Assembly (NCBI GenBank): GCA_019671005.1
Contig: CM033744.1
Coordinates: 40,054,022-40,118,021, forward strand
Reading direction: 5' to 3'
Source: Hibiscus mutabilis
Taxonomy: Eukaryota > Streptophyta > Magnoliopsida > Malvales > Malvaceae
Length of the DNA stretch: 64,000 nucleotides
Positions 46,392-58,079 of the stretch are shown piece by piece. The notes under the pieces were generated by a model. It saw only the letters and a program-made list of their open reading frames with translations, was not told where the DNA came from and searched no databases. The stretch's first letter is position 1. Each line of letters begins with the position of its first letter. Position numbers and translations under genes: made by a program.

Positions 46392-49300
46392 TTTTTGAAA
46401 AAGTTTTGAAGATCCAAACGAGAAAGAAAAGACCCGAAAAAAAAAACTGAGAAATGAAGATTTCGAGCGTTCTTTCTTGTGCTCGAATCCTTTTTTGCGG
46501 CTAAATAGAGAGCGTAGACATTAGATTTAATCAGGACCACTAAATGGAAGATTTAGATCTGGACCGTTGATAGTTGGTAACGAACGTTGAGGATCGGAGA
46601 AAACAAGACCGAGGTGGAGCAGGTGAAAAAAGATAAATGAATGGGAAGTTCCGTTTTAATGCTTTATAGGCTCGAGGATTAACGGCGGTTTGATGTTGAC
46701 GGAGAATGACACAACCAAACGATTATTAAGCCGACACGTGGAGACTCGTGATTCGTGTTGATTTTGTAATAATAGGTAAGTGAGTCATATTAATACTGTG
46801 GGTGCATGGGGCAGCAAAGAAAGTCGGTCCTTAATTGTTAAGTAAAATGGTAGACGAATTTAATCACGGATTTAATTGAGATGACAAAGATTTTGTTGCC
46901 TTAATAGTATTTAAAAATTAATCTTTATTTATTAATGGGATTAGTCAAGTGATCAACAGCTTAGTATCGCTTAAGCAGGTCTCGACAGGGGCGGGTTTTG
47001 ACCATCCAATTGGGGGCTATTTAATTTTTTTTGAAAATTTTGGAAACTTAAACTAAAATTTTTAAAGATTTTGAAGGGTTTAATTTAAAATTTTCATAAA
47101 AATGCAGGGGTTTAACTAAAAATTCAAAAAAATTGAGACTTATCAAAACTTTTAAAAATTTTAGCAGAGAATTTAATTAAAATTATTTAAAATTTTGAAA
47201 TATAATAACAATTTTTAAATTTTTTGAAGAGGTCAAATTAAATTTTTTGGAAATTTTAAAAGACTAAACATGAAAATTTCAAACTTTGGGGACCAAGGCC
47301 TCTACTGACTCCAATAAAGGTTCACATCTGGGTCTCGAGTTCGAGGTCTTGTGTATGCAAAAAATTCTCGTTGGGAGATTCATCTACCAAAGTCAGAGTT
47401 GTGCGCGCGAAATAGTTCGAATTCAGGGATGGACCCAAAGGGAGCCGAAGGGGGAAATCGCCTCCTAAAAATTAAAATTCATATATGATTTAGAAGTATT
47501 TTAGAAATTTTCTAATATTTTCTATTGAAAATCTTTTTCCATTCTCCTAAAATTTTATAAGTTCATCCCATCAGAATTTTATAAGTTCGCCCCCTAACAT
47601 AAAATCTTCCGTCCGTCCCCGTTCAGATTAGTTCAGGCAAAGCAACGAATCTGGAGAACAAAAATATTTATTTATTAATAAAATGTAAATAATTAATCAT
47701 TAGGTTCGTAAAATATTTTCTTTAAATATTAATTCTTGCGTTCCGTGTGAGGTATGCTTATCAAACCAGATGTTTTATAATGGAATTTCGGTGCGATGTG
47801 CCTTCCACTATAGTTTTAAATGAAACGTAGATCTAAGTTTAATAAATAAACATGAAATCTAGACGTCTGTAGCAAGAGATTATGAAATTGACTTTTACAT
47901 GTTTGTTCGTTACGTTTTGTAAAATTGAAATATAACAAAAAGAATCAAATAATTAAAATATAATATCACGAAAAAAATTGAATAAAAAATATAAACATAT
48001 CAAGATTTAAAATTCATTTACAATGTTAAATGAAAATTCGTATTAATTACGTCAAATCTTAATGTTAATGGCATAACCCTGTATATTAGGATTGACTAAA
48101 AAACCGATCAACCAAATACTTGAACGGTTAATGGAATACAAGTTTAAAAATTAAGAATACACAATCTGAACCAAATTCAATTATCAATTGTTTGAATTAT
48201 AATCAATCGAAAAATTTAATGACCATTTTGATAATTTTTAAAAGTTCAGTGATAAAAAATGATCATAGTTTAGGGACCTCTGGTATACTTTACCCAATAA
48301 ATAAAGAAAGGGGTAAACTCCATAGAAAATTATGAATTGGTAAGCACACATTCCCCAAACAAATTTCAAAGATCACAACAGTTTCCTCCACTGCTCGTGT
48401 TTTAGATTCATACACTTCATCCAGTCTATGAACCTTCATGCCGTTAAAAATCTGTCACAGGGCTTTGTCTTGATTAACTTAGACCAATTCGACCAATCCG
48501 CGTCGTACACCTGATTTTAATGTGTGAGTTTCCCAATAAAAAATTCTGCATATACAAAATATCGAACTTGAAATTTGTTTAAGCGATAATAAGCTGCTTA
48601 TCACTTGAACCAGCTCCGTTGGTACTTTTGTAAGAGATTTTAAGTTAAGCTATCAGGTGAAAATCCGGTTAGACCATCATGGGGCCACAAGAAGAACAAA
48701 TATCCTTTCTCCAAACGAAAGCTAACAAAAAATGCAAACAGGAGACAAAGATTTGATGACAAAACAGGCATCAAAACTTCTGTCAGATTCTTTGTCTAAA
48801 ATTTAAAAGGCTGATATAGGGTTGGGAGATTACCAGTCATATTTGACATTGATGTGGCTGACCCTACCTCCAGCTTCTATATGACAAAGACTTGATAAAA
48901 GATGCACACAGATCACGATTCATGAGTACTACTACCATAAGCAAGGGAAAAGTGAGACAGGGTTTCCATCTTCCAACTACTCCCATAAGTTTGTAAAAGG
49001 AAAATGCAGGTTCAACTGATGGAAAGATAATGATGTTTATTTTAGGAGATTCGAATTTGAGCAATTTTATTTGCATGATGTGTGTCATGAACATATACTA
49101 CTTGTAATCACTTGAGACTACTAAAAAATTGCAGGTTCAGCCAAAGGGCTAATACCATATATGATTTTGAACCCCAAATCCCACCCTTTCAGGAGGAGGA
49201 AAATTAAGAAAGAAGTAATGCCATTATGCTTCTCTTTTCTGGTGCCTGCTATAACCAATCAAAATATGATCAATGTGCAGCAGAGATGAAATGCAAGTAG

Positions 49301-49550
49301 AGTTGGTTGATTTCTGCAGACATCTATACATGGACATAACTGATCTTGCATCAACACACAATGTTCAGTTTCTTAATGATTGAGTGAAGAGAACCCAAAA
49401 TGTCAAATTTTGGCATTCATCTTCACAGAGCATGCATGCATGTCATTAGTAAACAATCATCACATCATGATGATGTCCAAGTAAAATTTGGTATCATACA
49501 TCACTTCAAAGTCATTAGTTGCTACGTAGACTAAACAGAACTTCAAACAC
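46392..49550. other. Long intergenic region, no gene seen
   Basis: 46392-46800 is the probable reticulon promoter. Then come AT-rich stretches with many AAATTTT runs (about 46980-47280) and unique-looking sequence. I find no protein similarity. 48660-49450 is less AT-rich and could be transcribed, but nothing supports a product. Confidence 0.5.
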
Positions 49551-49628
49551 AGGCCAGGCATGTACCATGTGTCACGGGCCATTATCCTCCTATCAAAAGA
49601 CATGTGAAGAGGATAATGGCCCGTGACA
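49551..49628. repeat. Short hairpin and left arm of an older inverted repeat
   Basis: GTCACGGGCCATTATCCTC at 49571-49589 is perfectly complementary to 49609-49627, with a 19-base loop. The wider stretch 49551-49615 also resembles the reverse complement of 55907-55970, on the other side of the 6.1-kb retroelement. The next bases (49630-49643) read GTGATATCAGAGTC, like a decayed initiator-Met primer site. Confidence 0.6.
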
Positions 49629-49687
49629 AGTGATATCAGAGTCATCCATTGACTGCCCGATTTCACATCGAGCGTCTTATGGGTGGT

Positions 49688-49692
49688 ATAAG
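49688..49692. repeat. Target-site duplication ATAAG (left)
   Basis: Identical to 55795-55799 on the other side of the retroelement. Confidence 0.85.
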
Positions 49693-50955
49693 TGTAATCA
49701 CTCATTTTGTCCGGATTTTAGTATTATCAGTATTATTTCAATAGTAATATTATTAATATAAAATAAATAAAAAATCAAAAATATATATATATAAGTAATA
49801 TATATTTATAAAAAAGAGTAAAAAAAAGGAAATTTGCGTAGAGCCTAGAGCTCTATGTCACCCAAACTCTCCCCCACCCCTTTGAATTTGCCTATAAATA
49901 GGCAGGCATGGAATTCGCGCAAGAAGCAGAAAATAAAGTGGCAAAATGGGGCTGGCCATAAAGAGAGCAGTGCTCTCGGCTAGCCCAGGGCCAATGGGCA
50001 GTCTCCTCGGTCCTAACCGGTTCGATCGGGGTCCTATTTTGGATCCGGTCTAGTTATTTTTTGGAGAGGTCGTCGTAGATCTTGGTGGGGTTCAGTCGGG
50101 GTTCGTCATTCGAACTCCTAGTTAGGTATATTTTCTTTCCTTTTTATTTGTGTTGTAATTTTTATGATTTAACGAAGTAGTAGTTAATTTAAAATTGTGT
50201 TTTTTAGTTTGTATGTTTATTTATGTTTTAGATTAGTATTTAATATGTTTTAAATTTATGTTTTATATTAATATTTTATTTATGTTAGATTTGTTTTTAT
50301 TTATGAGTTAGATTAATATTTATGTATGTATGTATGTTTTAGATTAGTATTTTATTTATGTTAGATTTGTTTTTATTTATGTGTTAAATTAATAGTTATG
50401 TATGTATGTTTTATATTAGTATTTTATTTATGTTATATTAGTATTTTATTATGTTAGTATTTATTTATATTTTTATCGTAATGTATTTATTTATATTTGC
50501 CATGTTTTTTTAAGTTTGCATAACGGACATATATTTTGTCAATGCGGTGCCCTTTTATCCGAGCGTAAATGGGGCCAGTATCAGGCGTAGTGATAGTGGT
50601 TGGGCGTTTACTCTCGGATAACGGGGCCCTTAAAATCTACTCGCATTTATAACCAAATTTTAATTTAATCGTCACTTTAATCCGGAAAGTTTAATATTAA
50701 TAAAACGGTAATTATTAAAGTACCAATTTTGGGCGGTGTGGGGGTGCTAATCCTTCCCCATCCGTAACCGACTCCCGAACCCATCAATTTTAAATCTCTG
50801 GTTTTTACGGTGTTCGGTCCACCTTGAGTGGCCGTGGCGACTCCATTTTCAAATAAAACACGGGTTCTGTAAAACTCCTGCGGAAGACAATATTTTCAAA
50901 GCAAAACAAAATATAAAATAAAATACATATTTTTAGCGAGAGGGACATCGCTACA
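49693..50955 (+). repeat. 5' LTR of the tRNA-Arg-primed element (1263 bp)
   Basis: Pairs with 54557-55794. By eye roughly 5 percent of bases differ in the first 430, plus small indels. Confidence 0.9.
49893..49900 (+). promoter_or_regulatory. TATA box in the 5' LTR
   Basis: TATAAATA inside GCCTATAAATAGGC, conserved at 54756-54763 in the other LTR. It is the likely LTR promoter. Confidence 0.65.
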
Positions 50956-50957
50956 GA

Positions 50958-50975
50958 TGGTGACTCCGCTAGGGA
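50958..50975 (+). other. Primer-binding site, tRNA-Arg
   Basis: TGGTGACTCCGCTAGGGA matches the complement of the plant tRNA-Arg(ACG) 3' end (TGGCGACTCCGCTGGGGA, by recall) at 16 of 18 bases. It starts two bases after the LTR. Confidence 0.75.
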
Positions 50976-52709
50976 AATTTTTGTTTTTCAAAAACAAATG
51001 AGAGTCGAGCTTTTTTCAAATAATTACCGCTTTATTAATATCGAAAATTTTGGATTAAAGTGACTATTAAACTAACATTCGGTTATAATTGCACATTTGT
51101 TTTAACGCATTTAAAATATGGCATATAAACCCGTTTTTTTAAGTTAGGGGAAAACGCTAATGCTTTTGTGGAGATATCGTTCTCCCGTATGGGCCTAGTA
51201 AGTACCTTCGGGGCTCGAGTACCTTATACTTTCATGAGGATATCGTTCCTTCGTATGGGCATAAGCGAATGGGTCCCACTGAATTGAACCCGATTGAAAG
51301 GAGCCTATAATGGGTGATGATCAGGGGCCTTGCTACTCTTAGTAGAGGACAACAAGGACAATTCAGGTACCTCTTAGCACCAAAACTGCATATAGTGAGC
51401 CGTAGGAGCCAACCCTTTTAGAGCCATGTGAAACTCTACCCGATTAGTGGTCACCCTTTTTAGGCTCTGGTGCCTTATTTCTTGTTTATGTACAGTTTTT
51501 ATATATTACTCTATTTATCATTTGTTTTGGTAATAACTCGTTTCATCTTTATTTTATTCTCATCGCATCGATTTCATCTATATTATTGCACAACATCATC
51601 ACAATCTTAATTTTGCATTGTATCGATTTGGGACACATTTTGCATGCATTCATTTTCAGAATAATAAAACTGATCATCAGGATGCCCTGTGGCAGCAATA
51701 CTGGGAAAGACAAAAGACTAGTCAATTCAACACCCCTCAAAAAAAAGAAAATAGCGAACATAGAAGTTTTAAATTTGCTACAAGAGCAGTTTCAGACGAC
51801 AACCTAGAACGAACAAAATGTTGGGTATGCACTCAGAAAGTTGATCGAACCCAGGACAAAGTCGGGGCACCGCCGCATGAAAGGACCAAGATCCCGACAT
51901 AACCAGTCAAGAGTCAGGGACATCCCTTTGAAGACCAAAAAATCAAATCATATCACATTCATGCATTTAGATTGCATTCATCTTGCATTAAACCACTTTT
52001 GCATGCATCATACATTCAGATTAGGTGCATACATTTAAGTCGTCATACATTTAGGATAGACACATGCATTTAGGCATAAAATTAGATACATTCATGCATT
52101 TTCGCTTGTACATAACAGGTCTACGAAAGGGATCGAAGAGCCTCAGCCATGGGGGCAACAACAAGACGACCAATCTTAGCCTTAGAGGAGGCCAAACACA
52201 AAGAGGATGTTGAAACCTCAATAAAAGGTAATAGCGACAAATTTTGTGAACATTTACTGATTAATGTTTTTTCCATTTTCAGGTCATACCTCTCCGCCAG
52301 TAGAGCAACAGAAGTAGCTTTTTTCAAATCTTGCCTTCGTCATTGTTGATAGGCCAACATTTCTAGGTTTTGCTTTACCGCTGATGGTGCAACAATATAG
52401 ACATCCTGAAGATCTTGTTTTCTCCGTTGATGGTGCAACAAATCTGAACCTTTCCCCACGCAGATCGAAATTCTATTTAGGTTTTGTTTCTCCGTTGACG
52501 GTGCAGCCAAACCTAATTTTTTTCTCGAGTTTTACTTCTTTGTACAGTTCAAGAAAAAAAGAAAAAAATCATCAAAAAAAGAAGAATTGAAAAATTTTGA
52601 AAAACAGAGAAGAGAAAAATTCAAAGAAAATTTGAATAAAAAATAAAAAAATCAAAATTTGAAAAAAATCAAAAATCGAAAATAAAAAAAAATCAAAATG
52701 AAATTTATC

Positions 52710-53470
52710 AACTTTCATCATCCGATCTAGTTCTCCGCTGATGGAGTGGCTAGGTCCAAGCTCCATTCGTCCTCATATCCTGCTCTCCGCTGATGGTGTA
52801 GCCAGTTCCAGGTCGTCATTATCTGATCTATTCCTCCGCTGATGGAGTGGCTAGGTCCAAGCTCCCGTCGTCCTCAGATCCTACTCTCCGTTGATGGTGT
52901 AACCGGTTCCAGGTCGTCATTATCCGATCTAGTCCTCCGCTGATGGAGTGGCTAAGTCCAAGCTCTCGTCGTCCTCAGATCCTGCTCTCTGCTAATGGTG
53001 TAGTCGGTTCCAGGTCATCATTGTCCAATCCAGTCTTCCGTTGATGGAGTGGCCGGGTCCAAGCTCTCGTCGTCCTCAGATCCTGCTCTCCGCTGATGGT
53101 GTAGCCGGTTCTAGGTCGTCATTGTCCAATCTAGTCCTCTGTTGATGGAGTGGCCAGGTCCAAGCTCCCGTCGTCCTCAGATCCCGCTCTCCGATAATGG
53201 TGTAGCCAGTTCCAGATCGTCATTGTCCAATCCAATCCTCCGCTGATGGAGTGGCCAGGTCCAAGTTCCCGTTGTCCTCAGATCCTACTCTCCGCTGATA
53301 GTGTAGCCGGTTCTAGGTCGTCATTGTCCAATCCAGTCATCCGTTGATGGAGTGGGCGGGTCCAAGCTCTCGTCGTCCTCAAATATTGCTTTCAGCTGAT
53401 GGTGTAGCTGATTTCTGGTCGTCATTATCCGATCCAGTCCCTCCGCGATGGAGTGGCTAGGTCCCAGTTG
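52710..53470. repeat. Tandem array, 101-bp period, about 7.5 units
   Basis: The word CTCTCCG (or a one-base variant) recurs at 52783, 52884, 52985, 53086, 53187, 53288 and 53389, always 101 bases apart. Each unit contains two related cores, one near CGCTGATGGTGTAGCC and one near CGCTGATGGAGTGGC. Units differ by a few substitutions. No continuous reading frame. Confidence 0.92.
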
Positions 53471-53669
53471 CTGCTATCTTACTTCTCCGATGATGGTGTA
53501 GTAGGGTTCCAGTTAATGTTCTGCTTCTCCGTTGATGGCGAGGTTAGATCCAACTTTACTGATTTTCAAGTTCTCTTTATTAATGTTGTAGCTAAAAAAA
53601 TCAAAGGAAAAAGAAAAAAGAAGAAAAAAAGAAAAAAAGAAGAAAAAAAGAAGAAAATCAAAATGAGCT

Positions 53670-54290
53670 TTCAACCCTTCGATCCTGCTTCTTTGTTAGA
53701 GTTGTAGCTGGATCAAACATCAGAACTTTCATCCACCGATCCAGTCTCTTCGTCAGTGTCATAGTTGGATCAAATCTTCAGACCTTACCTCTTCGTCGGT
53801 GTTGTAGCTTGGTCAAATCTAACTTTCGGTTCTGCCTCTTCGTCGGTGTTGTAGCTGAACCTAATTCACTAACTCTCGGTCTTGCCTTTTCGTCAGTGTT
53901 GTAGCTAGACCAAATTCACTAACTCTTGATCCTGCCTCTTCGTCGGTGTCATAGCTGGATCAACATTACTAACTTTAGACCATGCCTCTTCGCTGGTGTT
54001 GTAGCTTGGTAAAAATTTACCAACTTTCAAGTTTTATCCATGTTGTATCTAAAAAAAGAGAAAAAAAAGAAAAAAAATAAAAAATAAAAGGAAAAAAAAG
54101 AAAACAAAAAGAAAAAGAAAAGGAAGAAGTTATCAGTGTTCTGGTCTTGTCTCTTCGTTAGAGTTGTAGCTGGATCAGACATTAGGACTTTCATCCATCG
54201 GTCTTGCCTCCTCGTCAGTGTTGCAGCTGGATCGAATTTTGTAGACCCTGCCTCTTCGTCAGTGTTGCAGCTGGGTCGAACTCTCTTTAG
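53670..54290. repeat. Second array, ~50-bp period, related core
   Basis: Repeats of TCTTCGTCGGTGTTGTAGCT recur about every 47-50 bases (for example 53801, 53848, 53898, 53948, 53998). The array is broken at 54046-54130 by a purine-rich run and resumes after it. The core resembles that of the 101-bp array, so both probably share an origin. Confidence 0.8.
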
Positions 54291-54540
54291 GTATTAGCTT
54301 ATTATCAATAATGTAGCAAGTGGGACTCATTTTGCTTCCCCAACAAACAACCCCACATTTTGAAGGTTTTGCTTCCCCAATAGTGACAAGGTGGATCAAT
54401 CAATACAAGAAAGAAGACATGCGCCGAAGAGAAAGAAGATCTACCGAGAAAGAAGACACGCGTCAAAAGGAGAGAAGTTCAGCCAGATCGGACAAAAATG
54501 GTTATTCTTGTCTTTGCTCTATTCATGTTACACATCAATG

Positions 54541-54556
54541 AGCAAAGAGGGGCAAC
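54541..54556 (+). other. Polypurine tract
   Basis: AGCAAAGAGGGGCAAC directly before the 3' LTR. Confidence 0.75.
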
Positions 54557-55794
54557 TGTAATCACTCATTTTTGTCCGAGTTTTAGTATTATTTCAATAG
54601 TAATAATATTAATATAAAATAAATAAAAAATCAAAATATATATAAGTAATATATATTTATAAAAAAAGAGTAAAAAAGTAATTAAAAAAAGGAAATTTGC
54701 GTGGAGCCTTGAGCTCCACGTCACCCAAACTCTCCCCCACCCATTTGAAATTGCCTATAAATAGGCAAGGAATTCATGCAAGAAGCAGAAAATGAAGCGG
54801 CAAAATGAGGCTGGCCATAAAGAGAACAGTGCTCTCGGCTAGCCCACGGCCAAGGGGCAGTCTCCTCGGTCCTAACTGGTTCGATCGGGGTCCTATTTTG
54901 GATCCGGTCTAGTTATTTTTTGGAGAGGTCGTGGTAGATCTCAGTGGGGTTCAATCGGGGTTCGTCATTCGAACTCCTAGTTAGGTATATTTTCTTTCCT
55001 TTTTATTTGTGTTGTAATTTTTATGATTTAATGAAGTAGTAGTTAATTTAAAGTTGTGTTTTTTAGTTTGTATGTTTATTTATGTTTTAGATTAGTATTT
55101 ATTATGTTTTAAATTTATATTTTATATTAATATTTTATTTATGTTAGATTTATTTTTGTTTATGAGTTAGATTAATATTTATGTATGTATATTTTAGATT
55201 AATATTTTATTTATGTTAGATTTGTTTTTATTTATGTGTTAAATTAATAGTTATGTATGTATGTTTTAGATTAGTATTTTATTTATGTTATGTTAGTATT
55301 TATTTATATTTTTATCGCAATGTATTTATTTATATTTGCCATGTTTTTTAAGTTTGCATAACGGACAGATATTTTGTCAATGCGGTGCCCTTTTATCCGA
55401 GCGTAAATGGGGCCAGTATCAGGCGTAGTGATATTGGTTGGGCGTTTACTCTAGGATAACGGGGCCCTTAAAATTTACTCGCATTTATAACCAAATTTTA
55501 ATTTAATCGTCACTTTAATCCGGAAAGTTTAATATTAATAAAATGGTAATTATTAAAGTACCAATTTTGGGCGGTGTGGGGGTGCTAATCCTTCCCCATC
55601 CGTAACCGACTACCGAACCCATCAATTTTAAATCTCTGATTTTTACGGTGTCCGGTCCACCTTGAGTGGCCAGTGGCGACTCCATTTTCAAATAAAACAC
55701 GGGTTCTATAAAACTCCCGCAGAAGACAATATTTTCAAAGCAAAACAAAATATAAAATAAAATACATATTTTTAGCGAGAGGGACATCGCTACA
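54557..55794 (+). repeat. 3' LTR of the tRNA-Arg-primed element (1238 bp)
   Basis: See the 5' LTR. Followed by the second ATAAG at 55795-55799. Confidence 0.9.
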
Positions 55795-55799
55795 ATAAG

Positions 55800-56174
55800 C
55801 TCATCATGGGTTTAAACGAGGGAGAATGTCACGCCCTAAAGAGGCGAGAGACATTAATCACACATAAAAAAATAAAAGTCTTAAAATATAAAAGTAATAT
55901 CTGTGTATATCCTATTAAACATGTCTTTTGAAAAGAGTACAATGACATGTGACACATGCATTAACCTGCCTTTTAGGCTAAGCATGAGAGGATCAATGAG
56001 TAGGACATCACCCATCACTCAAATTATATTCCAAACCTTATGATGGTCAACAAAAAGATATAATTCCACTATCTTCAAGGTGATAGCAACTTACCATTTT
56101 ACCATGTATGCATGCTTCTATGACTTTCACAGACCTGGGAGAATGTGTTTATGTACCAGATTGACCACATTTCT
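55800..56174. other. Right flank of the older interrupted structure
   Basis: Purine-rich AACGAGGGAGAA is followed by TGTCACGCCC at 55829, resembling a polypurine tract plus LTR start. 55907-55970 is an inverted, diverged copy of 49551-49615. No coding sequence. Confidence 0.45.
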
Positions 56175-56805
56175 TAGGGCTGTAAATGAGACGAAACAGA
56201 TCGCGAGTTATTCGAGCTCGACTCGGTCAAAGCTTGGTTAAAGTTCGACTCGAACTCGACTCGAGTTCTTAACGAGCCAAGCTGAGCTACTTGATACCCG
56301 ATTTGAAAAGCTCGTGAGCTATTAAAAAATATAATATACTATTTTTTATTTTTTATAATTTAAAATCTAAATTCCTAAACTTAAAACCCTAAAATATAAA
56401 CCCTAAACATAAGTTTTAAACCCTAAAATCTAAATCCTAAATTCTAAACCCAACAACCTAAGCCTCTAAACCCTAAACTAACACCCTAAACCCTAAAATT
56501 AACAAACTTGAGTTTACACTACTTATATATCAAAGTGCTTTCTTGATAGGGCTTTAAATGAGACGTGACAGATGGCGAGCTACTCGAGTCTGACACGATC
56601 AAAGATCGATCAACACTTGACTCGATTGGGCTCAAATCAAGCTCGAACTCGACTCGAGTTCTTAACGAGCCGAGTCGAGCTCAAATTTTCCAGGCTCATT
56701 AAAAATTACTCAAGCTCGAACTCGACTCAAAATCTTAACGAGCCGAGTCGAGCTCAACACTACTCGAGCTCAGCTCGGCTCGGCTCGTTCTCGTTTACAC
56801 CCCTA
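56175..56805. mobile_element. hAT-like MITE pair with CTCGAGCTCGACTCG-rich interior
   Basis: The left end TAGGGCTGTAAATGAG and right-end complement TAGGGGTGTAAACGAG match at 13 of 16 bases. The flanks ACATTTCT / ACATGTCC could be a decayed 8-bp duplication. A second left-end-like sequence, TAGGGCTTTAAATGAGACG, starts near 56546. This suggests two related elements in series or an internal duplication. The interior is rich in GAGCTCGACTCG-type runs and has no transposase. Confidence 0.6.
56376..56506. repeat. Degenerate telomere-like CCCTAAA repeats
   Basis: AACCCTAAA or close variants (CCTAAAC, CCTAAAT) recur about a dozen times. CCCTAAA is the plant telomere unit. They sit inside the hAT-like element. 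Confidence 0.75.
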
Positions 56806-57076
56806 ACATGTCCATAGCTTTTTGATGGGTATTAAAGTTGTTTAATGCATCATAAAGTTGGTTAGATTCTAAAAGTTCCATTCTTCACTCATAAGTTTCT
56901 TTTTTTTATTCAATTTTGGGTTGTGTAGTTCAGAGGTAAATGAGCTAAAGTATTGGAGCTACAGTACTAAACAAACTAAAAGAAGTAAAGCAAAATCAAC
57001 AGACAGGTGTGGTTGAGTAGCTATGGAATTACCTCATTTGATATTGTAAAGCGTAACGAGAGAAAAATTAATGCAG

Positions 57077-57085
57077 AAAAATAAA
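57077..57085. repeat. 9-bp target duplication AAAAATAAA (left)
   Basis: Identical to 57553-57561. Low complexity weakens the evidence somewhat. Confidence 0.65.
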
Positions 57086-57552
57086 GGTATAAAGTCAAAA
57101 AAATACCCATAATATTTGACAAAATAGTCACTTTAGCCCTTATTTTTTTTAGTAATTTAACCTTTAATGTTTTATTTTTGTCAAAATAGTTTCTATGCGG
57201 ATGAAAATTGTTAAAAAAAACTGGCTGTAAAAAATTTGAAATGACTTGACGAAATGATAAGTCAGCAGAAAAAATATTTTATATTTTTTATAATTTTATA
57301 AAATTATTTTTTGATTGATGTAACATTTTTTCAAGTTAACTTATTTGTCTATATGATACTGTCATGTCAGCATGCATTGCCATATAGATTTGTCATGTCA
57401 TTTCAAGCCATTTATCGTCAGTTAATTGACAGTTTTTATCCGCAAAAGGGCTATTTTGACCCAAAATAAATCGTTGATGGTTGAATTGCTAAAAAAACAT
57501 GAGCCAAATGATTATTCAATTAAATATTAGGGACATTTTTTGGCTTTATGCC
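57086..57552. mobile_element. Mutator-like MITE, 467 bp, ~150-bp inverted arms
   Basis: The left end GGTATAAAGTCAAAAAAATA and the right-end complement GGCATAAAGCCAAAAAATGT lead into arms of about 150 bases with matching blocks (TCAAAATAG, GAAATGAC-TGACGA-type). The flanking 9-bp duplication fits Mutator. A broken relative lies at 26285-26460. No coding capacity. Confidence 0.75.
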
Positions 57553-57561
57553 AAAAATAAA

Positions 57562-58079
57562 ATATATTGGCCCTTTTTTAACTGGCTTCATCATTGCAGA
57601 TTCTACTTGATCACTTTCAGATAATTATAAAAAAGGTTAAGTGTTGTTTTAGCCCACAAAGTTGTACTCAATTATCACTTTGATACCTAAATGATTTTTT
57701 GTTTCTGTTTAGTATCTAAAGTTACAAATTCTGTGTCCCTTTGGTCTACCCTGAAATTACATTACAAAATAGAAACAATAAGGGTAGCTGGTAACATACC
57801 ACATGACACAAAAATGTATATTAAATTAAATTATCTTTCTGAATTTGTATTTCTTTTTTAATTTTGAGTATTATTTTAAATCAATTTATTATACTTAAAA
57901 AAACTTCGAAATAAAAATTTGAACAATTTTCTGATACTTTAAAAATGACATTTACTGAAATTTTTACTTCTTTGTGTGTTTTTTAAAGTTTTTTAATCTA
58001 TTTTTAAATGATATCGTGCACACAACATGTCTCAATCTAGCGTGTAATGTCGCACTTTTGTAACAAAATTTTAGGATTG
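57562..58079. other. Intergenic, no gene seen
   Basis: AT-rich, repeat-like phrases (AAAGTTGTACTCAATTATCA, TTGATACCTAAATGA) common in plant intergenic DNA. No clear element borders. Confidence 0.4.

Larger units (their letters stand above)
49693..55794 (+). mobile_element. Non-coding LTR retrotransposon with a tRNA-Arg primer site (Tat/Ogre-like derivative)
   Basis: LTRs 49693-50955 and 54557-55794 begin TGTAATCACTCATTTT and end GGGACATCGCTACA. The element has a primer site at 50958-50975, a purine tract at 54541-54556 and a perfect 5-bp duplication ATAAG. The 3.6-kb interior encodes no gag, protease, RT or integrase that I can recognise. It consists of a leader-like part (50976-52370), repeat arrays and purine runs. 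Assignment to the Tat/Ogre side of Ty3/gypsy rests on the tRNA-Arg primer site and leader style, and is inference. It must have been mobilised by another element's proteins. Confidence 0.88.

Noticed and set aside
52710..53470. CRISPR-like regular repeats
   Set aside because: Units are contiguous 101-bp tandem copies without unique spacers, inside a plant LTR element.
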